From UMGS1696 sp963642885 (GTDB taxonomy: Bacteria > Bacillota > Clostridia > Oscillospirales > CAG-272): a DNA stretch of 64,000 bases. Positions 16,107-24,524 of the stretch are shown piece after piece. The position numbers and the translations under genes are program-made. The notes beneath the pieces are model-generated. The model worked only from the letters and a program-made list of their open reading frames with translations, did not search any database and had not been told where the DNA came from. Location: contig CAVIJI010000004.1 of NCBI GenBank assembly GCA_963642885.1, positions 1 through 64,000 on the forward strand. The letters run 5' to 3'. Positions within the stretch are counted from its first letter, which is position 1, and every line of letters begins with the position of its first letter.

Positions 16107-18086
16107 TCAAAAAGCGATAGCCTCTATTTCCTTTGCTTTCTCTTCCGTCGGAGACACGACCCCGTCGGCAACTTCGTAAAGCTCGTAATGAGTTTTTACT
16201 ATTCCGTCGATGAATTCCGTATAAGGATGAGAACAAACATCAAGCGCACCGATTTGATAGTTCTCACCGTCAAATCTGCCGAGGTAAGGTTGGTCGTACA
16301 GAGTGAAATAATGAGCACCCAGACACATAGGATGTGATGCGGCTCTGTGAAGGTATCTTCTGTATGCGATACCGCGTTCATTTTGATTTTCGACACCGCG
16401 TAATCCCGTAGCGTCAAGACCTCTGTCGAGAGAACCGAAGTGAAACTCACCGATGATAACGGGTTTACCCGTCATCGCGGAGAATTTGTCAATCATATCG
16501 TACGGGTCCATTGAATAGCAGTTGAAAGAGAATATATCCGTGTACTCACATCCTGCGGCAAGAGCGGAGCTTGAAAGCCATGCATAGCGTATTCCGAGAT
16601 TGAGATGATTGGGATCGGCTTTTCTTGCCGCCTCCGCGGGTATTTTTATGTATTTTCCGATCATTTTTTCGGTTTCCGTCATTAGATCACTTGCGGCGGT
16701 TTCGGAGTATTCATCGATATTGAACGGGTTTGCCAAAGCATCAAATGACTCGAAATCAGCTCTCCATGCGGCATTCAATAATTCGATTGTACCGTATTTA
16801 TCGGCAAGTGATGCAATTATATGTTCGCGTGTGATGAGTTTTTCCTTGCTTGCCATAACATATGCCGCAAGATTAATGTTGTCTACGAATGCCCATTCGG
16901 GTTCATTCGACATAAAGTATCCGAGAAGATATTTGTCGTCTTTACGCTTGTCGAGAAAGTGTGCCCATTGATCCGCGTTGGCCTTAAATTCCTCCGAATA
17001 TACATCGGGAAAATCACGGAAAACCGCGTTTTTTGTACGAGGATAGCCGGGTCCTATTATAACGTACGGCATCTTTTCGCGTTCGATAAATCTCATGTCG
17101 CTCCAGCACCCTATTGTATTGCAACCCCATGAAATCATTTGTCTGTGTATCATGTCAGCCCAAGTCGGATAGTAGTTTTCGCCGAAGGCATATGCAATGT
17201 TATTCAGGAAAAAGTTGAAGCTTTCCGTCTTCTTGCCGTGCCATTCCCCTATATGCCATCCCGCTTCACCTATCGGAGGAAGATTTTCGCAAAAATCCGT
17301 AATGCCCGTTAAGTTACAGTCTCCGCCGAGTCCCACACAGTCGAATCCCATAGAGAAAAATGCGTAACCGTCGGGATCTTTAAGCCACCATCTTCGACCG
17401 TCGTTCTCCAATCCGAAGAATCCCGTTTTTTCGAATTTTTTACCGAGCCAACCGCCGTATTGCGAACGCATCGGAAGAGGCTTTAACTCCGTATCCGCAG
17501 ATTCGGCGATAAGAAAACGCTTCATCGTTTCTTTATCGCTCGTTTTGTCTTTCCATTCGGTCAGCTTCTTCTGTCCGAGTGTATCTACCATAATTTTTTT
17601 GTCGAGAGGATATTCGGGTTCGGATTCGAGAATTTGTACGTTTTCTATCTTCAGGATGAGGTCGGTTGGTGTTTTATCGACACAAACAGCGAACTTTTTA
17701 ATTTTATCGAGTTCTACCGGGTGTCCGTGGACAACGGTTTTTAACTTTCCGGGAGTGCGCGGAAGAAACAGTGTTTTTGCAGACAGCTCGGACAGTGGCA
17801 GAGCAATTCTTGTTTTCAGATGTGGGAGTATTCCCATTTTTATGTTCAAATCGCACCAATCGTTGTCGCTTTCCCAGAATTGCCAGCAAAAGCCCGCGGA
17901 AAAGTCACCGCACGCCGTTATATCCATTGAGAGATATTCGCTCGGCTTAACATCGCAGCCGCAAAACATGCCTGCCGTAAAACATGTGTAAACGGCTGTT
18001 GTTTTTCCTTTCGGAAACAGATATTTGTCGTCACCGAGATATTCGACACCGTACGGCTTAAAGCTTCTTAAATCAATGTTTTTCAT
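16107..18086 (-). CDS. Agarase-like clan-A glycoside hydrolase
   Basis: 659-residue cytoplasmic enzyme with no signal peptide. An N-terminal beta-sandwich (about 1-190) precedes a TIM barrel. The barrel opens with DGRRWWLKDPDGYAFFSMGF, the phrase typical of GH50/GH86-type agarases and relatives. It contains GYFMSNEPEW (acid/base Glu in NEP) and KPVIIGEFHFG (candidate nucleophile Glu). The substrate need not be agar: similar proteins occur widely in gut anaerobes and act on various galactans or unknown glycans. The frame continues upstream to 18131, but the ATG at 18086 has GAAAGGCG and is preferred. Stands alone behind its own promoter. Confidence 0.75.
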   Translation of the reverse strand: MKNIDLRSFKPYGVEYLGDDKYLFPKGKTTAVYTCFTAGMFCGCDVKPSEYLSMDITACGDFSAGFCWQFWESDNDWCDLNIKMGILPHLKTRIALPLSELSAKTLFLPRTPGKLKTVVHGHPVELDKIKKFAVCVDKTPTDLILKIENVQILESEPEYPLDKKIMVDTLGQKKLTEWKDKTSDKETMKRFLIAESADTELKPLPMRSQYGGWLGKKFEKTGFFGLENDGRRWWLKDPDGYAFFSMGFDCVGLGGDCNLTGITDFCENLPPIGEAGWHIGEWHGKKTESFNFFLNNIAYAFGENYYPTWADMIHRQMISWGCNTIGCWSDMRFIEREKMPYVIIGPGYPRTKNAVFRDFPDVYSEEFKANADQWAHFLDKRKDDKYLLGYFMSNEPEWAFVDNINLAAYVMASKEKLITREHIIASLADKYGTIELLNAAWRADFESFDALANPFNIDEYSETAASDLMTETEKMIGKYIKIPAEAARKADPNHLNLGIRYAWLSSSALAAGCEYTDIFSFNCYSMDPYDMIDKFSAMTGKPVIIGEFHFGSLDRGLDATGLRGVENQNERGIAYRRYLHRAASHPMCLGAHYFTLYDQPYLGRFDGENYQIGALDVCSHPYTEFIDGIVKTHYELYEVADGVVSPTEEKAKEIEAIAF

Positions 18087-18121
18087 CGTATGTCGCCTTT
18101 CGTGATGAATAATATATAAAA

Positions 18122-18150
18122 ATTCTATCACATAGGCACGATGATTTCAA
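18122..18150 (-). promoter_or_regulatory. Promoter of agarase-like hydrolase gene
   Basis: Minus strand: TTGAAA (18145-18150), 17-bp spacer, TAGAAT (18122-18127); predicted transcription start about 30 nt before the ATG. Confidence 0.65.
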
Positions 18151-18202
18151 GTATATTGTTTTGGTGAACGCCGAAAAACATAAAAGTATTCATAAAAAAA
18201 TG

Positions 18203-18249
18203 AAAAAAAAAAAAAAACTATTGATTATTAACATGAGTTTAGATATAAT
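18203..18249 (+). promoter_or_regulatory. Promoter of the CotH operon with upstream A-tract
   Basis: A run of 15 A (18203-18217) sits just upstream of TTGATT (18221-18226), 17-bp spacer, TATAAT (18244-18249). The A-tract is in the position of an UP element or intrinsic bend, suggesting strong expression. A leader of about 130 nt precedes the ATG at 18390. Confidence 0.7.
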
Positions 18250-18313
18250 ATAGTATGAAATATATATAAAAAAGAATCGTGAATCGACTGAATTAATCGA
18301 GTTTGATGTAATA

Positions 18314-18340
18314 AATAACGGAATTTACGTTATTTTTTCG
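18314..18340 (+). promoter_or_regulatory. Leader hairpin followed by T tract (possible attenuator)
   Basis: AATAACG (18314-18320) pairs with CGTTATT (18328-18334), followed by TTTT. It lies inside the untranslated leader of the CotH gene. The stem is short and AT-rich, so termination would be weak. The rest of the 303-nt gap holds the two divergent promoters and no gene. Confidence 0.35.
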
Positions 18341-18389
18341 ACAACATCGGGTCGACGGTTCCTTAATTACTATCGATAGGATAAATGAT

Positions 18390-20702
18390 ATGGAAAAGCG
18401 TTTAATTAACAAAGCTTGTTTTTATGCGGTGATGCTGATTTTTATTATAACCGTAGTCTGTATACCGATATATTGCACATCTCCCGCATCCTTTACGGAA
18501 GCCTATACCATTCCTCCCGTAGTTGCCGCGGAAGATACAGCCGATGAGTACGGGTGCAGAGTGGGAACGGATATTTCGGTATACGAGGGAAGTGATGCTT
18601 ATTATCTTTTTTTGCCGTCTACCGCGGATTTGAGCTGTGTTAAATTGAGATATGAAGGTTCACTGAAACTGTACAAATCGGAAGACGGTTCACTTTACGA
18701 AAACGGCGATACGGCAGTATATAATTGCACGGCAGGTGAAATAAGTATATACGAGTATAACAGCGAGAAGAATACATATTACCGTTACAGTCTGACGGTT
18801 ATGAAGGGCGAGAATATCGCCACTATGTACATTACTCTCGACAACGGAGATAAAGGATTGAAAAGAATCAATTCACTCCAGGATGCCGTGGAAACGGGAA
18901 AGCTTGTTATGACCGAAGCGAACGGAAAAAATATATATGCGGGTGACCTTACACGAATGAAAGGTCACGGTCTTACGTCATATCAGGCTACCGGTTCACT
19001 TAATACAAAGAATTCGTATAACATTAATATAGCAAATAAGGCGGAATTAATCGAAGGTGCGGGTAAAAGTAAAAAGTGGTCGATGCTTCGTATCAGAACC
19101 ACCGGAAACTATGATGCGACAGGTATCAGCTATCCTATGGGCTTTTATATATATAATGCACTTGCGGGAAAAAATTATTATAATATAACCTCACGTTATG
19201 TGAATGTATATATAGACGGTGAATATCGCGGTGTATATATATTAACCGAGCGAATGGACATAAACGGTTCGATGCCGATTACCGATCTCGAGGAACAAAC
19301 AACATATGACAACGACAGATACAGCAAAGTAGATAAAAAGAAAAAGGAAGACCCCGCGATAAAAGCGGGAATTGAATATTACAGCTATTGCTCCTCCGCC
19401 GTCACTCCCGAAGGTACGGATATAAGCGGCGGCTATGTTTTAGAGGTAAAGTGCGGAACAATAGGTGAGTACGGCTTTAAAACCAAGAAAGGTATGTATA
19501 TAAACGTAAAGAGTCCCGCGCATCCCACACAGGCACAGGTACAATACATAGCCGAGTTTATTCAGAATTTCGAGAATGCTTTATTCAGCAGTACAGGCTA
19601 CAATTCACTCGGCAAGCATTATACCGAATACATAGATGTGGAAAGCTATGCGATGCAGGCGCTGACATACTCATTCTGTCTGAACTGGGAAATATACAGA
19701 ACGAGTACATATATGTACAAGGACGCGGACAGTGAATGTGAAAAGCTGACATTCGGCCCTGTATGGGACTTTGAAACAGGTCCGAGCGTGCTTGAGGAGG
19801 ATAAAACCGTTTTCGGCACCACGTTCGCTTACAATGAAAAGCAGCAGTATATATGGTATGAACAGTTTTGGAAAAAAGCGGAGTTCATGAAATATATAAA
19901 GGGAATGAACGACGAGATGAAGAACGTTCTCGATATATTAATCGGAGAGACCGAAGGAACGCGTATATTTACGCTTTCGCAAATGTTCGATTATATAAGA
20001 GCTTCTCAGAATATGAACTGGATTCGCTGGTCGCAGTCGAGCTCATTTGAAAGAGCATCAAAAAGAATGAGCGAAGGAGTAGATACACGTTATCGCTGCT
20101 GGTATATTAAGCTCTGGAATACCGATAACTACCTTCTCGGGGCAGACGTAACATCCGAAAAAAGCGGTGACGGTTATATACTCACGGCGAATGCGATAGG
20201 TAAAGTATACGGCTATCAGTGGTATAAGCTTGATATCAATTCACCGACAGACGGTGAGAAAATAGAAGGTGCCACAGACAAGACCTATACCGCAGCGGAT
20301 GACGGAATATATTATTGTGCCGTGAACGGTAAAAACAACGCTTATTGGGAATGGGCAAGCGGCACGGTATTTTCAAAGGAAGACATAACAATGTATACCG
20401 ACCCGATATACGCTGACGGAACAAAAGCGGAGGGTATAGCGGATTTGGGTACATATGTTATAGGTGAAGCACCTAAGACGACGGCAGGCATTTCGACATA
20501 CCGTGAGTATGTGTACTCGGAAATCGAGAAAAACGAAGATGTGTATGCCGCGGAAGATGAAATTGCCACGGAGACTTATTATGAAGTGACCGAAAAGGAT
20601 GTTGCGTTCATTGCCGTTGCATCTGTACTTTCCGTTGCTTCCGTAGCCGTTATATGTGTGTGTGTATTTACCAAAAAGAAGGGAGGCAGTGCAAATGTCT
20701 AA
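18390..20702 (+). CDS. Surface-exposed CotH-family (kinase-like) protein
   Basis: 770 residues. N-terminal signal or anchor helix (FYAVMLIFIITVVCIPIYC, about 11-29). The CotH domain (about 175-500) has ARMKGHG-type opening (RMKGHGLTSY), KKWSMLRIR, YVNVYIDGEYRGVYILTERM, and the signature GPVWDFETG. An Ig-like segment follows (about 585-665, KVYGYQWYKLD, TYTAADDGIYYCAV). The C-terminus is a membrane helix and basic tail (VAFIAVASVLSVASVAVICV then KKK). CotH proteins of Bacillus phosphorylate spore-coat proteins; surface relatives in gut Clostridia are uncharacterised. AGGAT precedes the ATG. The next gene overlaps by 8 nt. Confidence 0.85.
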   Translation: MEKRLINKACFYAVMLIFIITVVCIPIYCTSPASFTEAYTIPPVVAAEDTADEYGCRVGTDISVYEGSDAYYLFLPSTADLSCVKLRYEGSLKLYKSEDGSLYENGDTAVYNCTAGEISIYEYNSEKNTYYRYSLTVMKGENIATMYITLDNGDKGLKRINSLQDAVETGKLVMTEANGKNIYAGDLTRMKGHGLTSYQATGSLNTKNSYNINIANKAELIEGAGKSKKWSMLRIRTTGNYDATGISYPMGFYIYNALAGKNYYNITSRYVNVYIDGEYRGVYILTERMDINGSMPITDLEEQTTYDNDRYSKVDKKKKEDPAIKAGIEYYSYCSSAVTPEGTDISGGYVLEVKCGTIGEYGFKTKKGMYINVKSPAHPTQAQVQYIAEFIQNFENALFSSTGYNSLGKHYTEYIDVESYAMQALTYSFCLNWEIYRTSTYMYKDADSECEKLTFGPVWDFETGPSVLEEDKTVFGTTFAYNEKQQYIWYEQFWKKAEFMKYIKGMNDEMKNVLDILIGETEGTRIFTLSQMFDYIRASQNMNWIRWSQSSSFERASKRMSEGVDTRYRCWYIKLWNTDNYLLGADVTSEKSGDGYILTANAIGKVYGYQWYKLDINSPTDGEKIEGATDKTYTAADDGIYYCAVNGKNNAYWEWASGTVFSKEDITMYTDPIYADGTKAEGIADLGTYVIGEAPKTTAGISTYREYVYSEIEKNEDVYAAEDEIATETYYEVTEKDVAFIAVASVLSVASVAVICVCVFTKKKGGSANV

Positions 20703-21630
20703 GTCTTTGCTCAAGATATGCATCGTATTTTCGCTTACGGTTCTTTTGGCTGTCGGAGTTTGCGCTGCGTATCCTTCATCGGGCGAGAAAATACCCGATG
20801 GTTCTGTTTTGATTAAAGGCAGCATAATCGGCGAAATTAACGGTTGGGACGGTTCGGAACAAAGCGGATGTAAATCAGCTTTCGACGGAGATATTTACTC
20901 GTTTTATGATCCGACAAGCGGTGCGAATATAGATTGCTACGCGGGCATGAAAATGAAAGAGCAATACGTGCTTACCATGGTGTGCATTATGCCGCGTGAA
21001 ACTTATCCCGATCGTTTCGACGGAGCTATGATCCAAGGTTCAAACGACGGTGAGAAGTGGACGACTCTCTGGCAGTCGGAGGGAGGACTTGATTATTCGG
21101 ACTGGCAGGTAATAAGAAAATTCAAAAACAATACCGGCTATTCGTACTATCGATATTGCAACGACCGTTCACACGGTGATGTTGCCGAGATTGAGCTTTA
21201 CGGATATACGGGAACATCCGACGGATATGATGTAAATGATGCGGCTGCAATAGAAAATGTATCGGTGTCGTTTGATACATGCGGAGGAGAGGGAGATTTT
21301 GAACCGATAGAAGTTAAATTCGGCGAATATTATCCCGAACTTAACTATACTCCCGTTAAAGAGGGATATGTGTTTGACGGATGGTATACAGCTCCAGAGA
21401 ACGGCAGTGAAGTAAATACCCAAAAGACGGTTACGGAGCCGTCGTCACACGTGTTGTATGCACATTGGACCGAAGAGAGTAAAGCCTTGCCGCTGACCGA
21501 ATCGGTCGACGAAACCGAAACGGACGAGATCACTGTCGGCTTCAGTGAAATACAAGGAATCTGCATGACGGTGTCGCTTATATTTGTTTTGGCGGCGGCA
21601 GTAGCGGTACTGATGAAAAAAAGAACATAA
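20695..21630 (+). CDS. Membrane-anchored discoidin-like / InlB B-repeat surface protein
   Basis: 311 residues. Signal peptide (LKICIVFSLTVLLAVGVCAA, about 5-24). A discoidin/F5-8C-like region (about 40-180, SAFDGDIYSFYDP, YPDRFDGAMIQGSNDGEKW, YSYYRYCND). One InlB B-type repeat follows (about 195-260; FDTCGGEGDFEPI to YVFDGWYTAPENGSEV and LYAHWTEE). A C-terminal helix (ICMTVSLIFVLAAAVAVLM) and KKRT tail end it. GGGAGG fixes ATG 20695 inside the end of the CotH gene (8-nt overlap), so the pair is translationally coupled. Likely glycan binding or adhesion. Confidence 0.82.
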   Translation: MSKSLLKICIVFSLTVLLAVGVCAAYPSSGEKIPDGSVLIKGSIIGEINGWDGSEQSGCKSAFDGDIYSFYDPTSGANIDCYAGMKMKEQYVLTMVCIMPRETYPDRFDGAMIQGSNDGEKWTTLWQSEGGLDYSDWQVIRKFKNNTGYSYYRYCNDRSHGDVAEIELYGYTGTSDGYDVNDAAAIENVSVSFDTCGGEGDFEPIEVKFGEYYPELNYTPVKEGYVFDGWYTAPENGSEVNTQKTVTEPSSHVLYAHWTEESKALPLTESVDETETDEITVGFSEIQGICMTVSLIFVLAAAVAVLMKKRT

Positions 21631-21636
21631 ACCAAT

Positions 21637-21723
21637 AAAACCGTTATTCTATCCCGACCTACAAAAGTCAGACCAAAGAGCTGACGAATGAAGGTCGGGA
21701 TATCGAGGATAACGGTTTTTAAC
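21637..21723 (+). terminator. Large nested hairpin terminator after the CotH operon
   Basis: Three nested stems: AAAACCGTTAT (21637-21647) with ATAACGGTTTT (21709-21719); ATCCCGACCT (21651-21660) with AGGTCGGGAT (21692-21701); GTCAG (21667-21671) with CTGAC (21681-21685). A T run follows. Larger than an ordinary terminator; could be a structured 3' element. Confidence 0.75.
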
Positions 21724-21781
21724 TTTATAAATAATCCGATATTTAAGCACATTAAGTTATAACAAGTTTACAATAACTACA

Positions 21782-21811
21782 TTGACACCGAAAAACAAAA
21801 AGCATTATAAT
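21782..21811 (+). promoter_or_regulatory. Promoter of the CmpB-FtsH-CmpB operon
   Basis: TTGACA (21782-21787), 18-bp spacer, TATAAT (21806-21811). The scaffold gap falls in the leader between this and the first gene. Confidence 0.75.
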
Positions 21812-21830
21812 ATCATATGAACGAACAGTT

Positions 21831-21840
21831 NNNNNNNNNN
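21831..21840. other. Assembly gap (10 N)
   Basis: Second scaffold join. It interrupts the leader between the promoter at 21782 and the first CmpB-family gene, so the leader length is unknown. GAAC and GTTC flank it as an inverted pair, which may be why the assembly broke. Confidence 0.95.
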
Positions 21841-21920
21841 GTTCACTAATGAATTAAGACAGTGCTTTACTCGCGTGTGCTGCCTTAAACAACAATGCAA
21901 GTGACCGAAAGGCTTGACTT

Positions 21921-22676
21921 ATGAATATCGTTTTAAAATACGCATTTTTATTTTTTATAGGCTCTGTTATAGGCTGGGGAATAGAGGTTATATTCCGCAA
22001 ATACTTTGCTGTTGAAAACAAAGAACACAAATGGATTAATCCCGGATTTTGCATCGGTCCGTATCTTCCGTTGTACGGATTCGGACTTTCGTTGTTGTAC
22101 ATGATAGCTTCACTCGAAAAATATAATCTTATAATCAATCCCGCCCTCAATAAAGTGGTTTTGTTTTTGACGATGGCTGTGTGTATGACAGCAATCGAGT
22201 ATATCGCGGGTATATTCTGTCTGCGTGTTGCGCATGTTCGTTTGTGGGATTACAGTGATTTGTGGGGCAACGTCCAGGGAGTAATATGCCCGTTGTTTTC
22301 ATGTGCATGGGCGGTTCTCGGAGCAGTGTACTATTTTCTGATTCATCCGAGAATTTTATCGGCACTTACATGGCTTTCGCAGAATCTCGCATTTTCGTTC
22401 TTTGTGGGCTTTTTCTACGGAGTATTTCTGATAGATGTCGTATATTCATCCAACCTTATAAAGAAACTCAAGAAATACGCGGATGAAAATGATGTAATCG
22501 TAAAATACGAGAGTCTCAAAGCACATATCAAGCAGTTTGAGGATAAAGCGGCAATGCGTTCACATTTCTTCTTCCCTCTCAAATCGGAGAGAGCACTTAA
22601 CGAGTATCTGCATGAGATGAGAGCAACGTTTGAAAAGAGAAGCGAGAAGATAAAAAATAAACTGAAGAGTAAATAA
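21921..22676 (+). CDS. CmpB-family (PF06541) integral membrane protein
   Basis: 251 residues, about six membrane helices. N-terminal FLFFIGSVIGWGIEVIFRKY, then NPGFCIGPYLPLYGFGLSLL, a helix with MTAIEYIAG, and the motif LWDYSDLWGNVQGVICPLFS, continuing CAWAVLGAVYYF. A basic cytoplasmic tail follows (about 185-251, charged, possibly coiled). Pfam calls the family putative ABC transporter type IV (ABC_trans_CmpB), but no ATPase gene is near. Same fold and motif as the gene after ftsH. Start ATG follows GAAAGG. 20 nt upstream of ftsH. Confidence 0.8.
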   Translation: MNIVLKYAFLFFIGSVIGWGIEVIFRKYFAVENKEHKWINPGFCIGPYLPLYGFGLSLLYMIASLEKYNLIINPALNKVVLFLTMAVCMTAIEYIAGIFCLRVAHVRLWDYSDLWGNVQGVICPLFSCAWAVLGAVYYFLIHPRILSALTWLSQNLAFSFFVGFFYGVFLIDVVYSSNLIKKLKKYADENDVIVKYESLKAHIKQFEDKAAMRSHFFFPLKSERALNEYLHEMRATFEKRSEKIKNKLKSK

Positions 22677-22696
22677 ATTAAGAAAGGAAAAATACT

Positions 22697-24511
22697 ATGC
22701 AGGAAATAAAAAAGCCCAGAAAACCGATAATATTCTATTATGCCATTGTGATGGTAATTCTCTTGCTCATAAACATCTTTCTGATGCCTTTTGTTTCTCA
22801 GCGCAAGATCAAGGAAGTTGATTACGGTACATTCATGAAAATGACCGAAGAAAAGGAAATCGGCCAGGTTGAGGTACAGGATAATCAGATTCTTTTTACA
22901 GACAAAAGCGGAAGCAATATATACAAAACCGGAAAAATGGACGATGACGGACTCGTGGAGCGTTTATATGATTCGGGAGCGGTGTTCACAAGCGAAATCA
23001 TAGAAGAAACATCTCCGATAGTCAGCCTGATTTTTTCATGGATAGTTCCCGTGCTTATTTTCTGGGGACTCGGACAATTGTTGACGAAGCAGCTGATGAA
23101 GCATGCGGGCGGTGACAATTCCATGATGTTCAACATCGGAAAGAGCAATGCCAAAATATATGTCAAGTCCTCCGACGGAATTAAATTTTCGGATGTCGCG
23201 GGTGAGGATGAAGCAAAGGAAAACCTAACGGAAATTGTGGATTATTTACACAATCCTAAAAAATACGAGGAAATCGGTGCGTCGGTACCTAAGGGTATAC
23301 TTTTGGTAGGCCCTCCCGGAACCGGTAAAACGATGCTTGCGAAGGCTGTTGCCGGAGAGGCAAATGTTCCGTTTTTCTCGATGTCCGGTTCCGAATTCGT
23401 TGAAATGTTTGTCGGTATGGGTGCGTCAAAGGTACGTGATTTGTTCCGACAGGCAAAAGAAAAAGCACCTTGTATCGTCTTTATAGATGAAATCGATGCA
23501 ATCGGCGGAAAGAGAGACGGAAGAATCGGCGGAAACGACGAACGTGAACAGACATTAAATCAGCTTTTGACTGAGATGGACGGTTTCGAGGGAAATACGG
23601 GAGTAATTATTCTTGCGGCTACCAACAGACCGGAGAGCCTTGATGCCGCTTTGACAAGACCGGGAAGATTTGACCGAAGAGTACCCGTGGAGCTTCCCGA
23701 TTTAAAGGGAAGGGAAGAAATACTCAGAGTACACGCGAAAAAAGTCAAGCTCGAAAATATGATTGATTTCACTCATATAGCACGGATGGCATCCGGTGCT
23801 TCGGGTGCGGAACTGGCTAATATTGTCAATGAGGCCGCACTTCGTGCGATACGAAACGGCAGAGACAGAGTTTCACAATCTGACCTTGAGGAAAGTATAG
23901 AGGTGGTTATAGCGGGATACCAGAAGAAGAACGCTATACTTACGGACAACGAAAAGAAAATAGTCGCATATCATGAGATAGGTCATGCTCTTGTTGCCGC
24001 AATGCAGACAAACTCCGCTCCCGTACAGAAGATTACAATCGTACCTCGTACATCGGGTGCACTCGGATACACAATGCAGGTAGAAGAAAACGACCATTAT
24101 CTGATGAGCAAGGAAGAAATAGAAAACAAAATCGCAACTCTGACAGGCGGACGTGCCGCTGAGGAGATTGCCATAGGTTCAGTCACTACGGGAGCCTCAA
24201 ATGATATAGAACAGGCAACCAAGCTTGCAAGAGCGATGATAACACGCTACGGTATGAGTGATGAGTTCGGAATGGTGGCAATGGAAACCGTGACTAATCA
24301 ATATCTCGGAGGGGACACATCACTTTCATGCTCGGCTGAAACACAGAGCGAAATCGACAGAAAAGTAGTTGAACTTGTTAAAAAGCAGCATGAAAAAGCT
24401 GTGAATATCTTAAAGAGCAACAGCAGAAAATTGGATGAGCTTGCCATGTATTTGTATGAGCATGAGACAATAACAGGTGAGGAATTCATGAATATTCTGA
24501 ATGCCGCATAA
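22697..24511 (+). CDS. ftsH: ATP-dependent zinc metalloprotease FtsH
   Basis: Membrane-anchored AAA+ protease that degrades membrane and regulatory proteins. 604 residues. Two N-terminal helices (IFYYAIVMVILLLINIFLMP near 9-28; LIFSWIVPVLIFWGLGQLL near 112-130) bracket an extracytoplasmic domain. AAA domain: Walker A GPPGTGKT, Walker B CIVFIDEIDAIGG, second region of homology TNRPESLDAALTRPGRFDRR. Protease domain: zinc motif HEIGH and the third ligand in a later helix (NDIEQATKLARAM). The usual long C-terminal tail is absent. RBS AAAGGA. Sits between two CmpB-family genes in one operon. Confidence 0.96.
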   Translation: MQEIKKPRKPIIFYYAIVMVILLLINIFLMPFVSQRKIKEVDYGTFMKMTEEKEIGQVEVQDNQILFTDKSGSNIYKTGKMDDDGLVERLYDSGAVFTSEIIEETSPIVSLIFSWIVPVLIFWGLGQLLTKQLMKHAGGDNSMMFNIGKSNAKIYVKSSDGIKFSDVAGEDEAKENLTEIVDYLHNPKKYEEIGASVPKGILLVGPPGTGKTMLAKAVAGEANVPFFSMSGSEFVEMFVGMGASKVRDLFRQAKEKAPCIVFIDEIDAIGGKRDGRIGGNDEREQTLNQLLTEMDGFEGNTGVIILAATNRPESLDAALTRPGRFDRRVPVELPDLKGREEILRVHAKKVKLENMIDFTHIARMASGASGAELANIVNEAALRAIRNGRDRVSQSDLEESIEVVIAGYQKKNAILTDNEKKIVAYHEIGHALVAAMQTNSAPVQKITIVPRTSGALGYTMQVEENDHYLMSKEEIENKIATLTGGRAAEEIAIGSVTTGASNDIEQATKLARAMITRYGMSDEFGMVAMETVTNQYLGGDTSLSCSAETQSEIDRKVVELVKKQHEKAVNILKSNSRKLDELAMYLYEHETITGEEFMNILNAA

Positions 24512-24524
24512 CGGAGGATTTAAT

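Noticed and set aside
16107..18086. True beta-agarase activity
   Set aside because: The barrel phrase is typical of agarase-like families, but gut relatives use various substrates and no other agar-pathway gene is present.
21921..22676. True ABC transporter permease
   Set aside because: The name comes from Pfam only; no ATP-binding subunit or binding protein is nearby.
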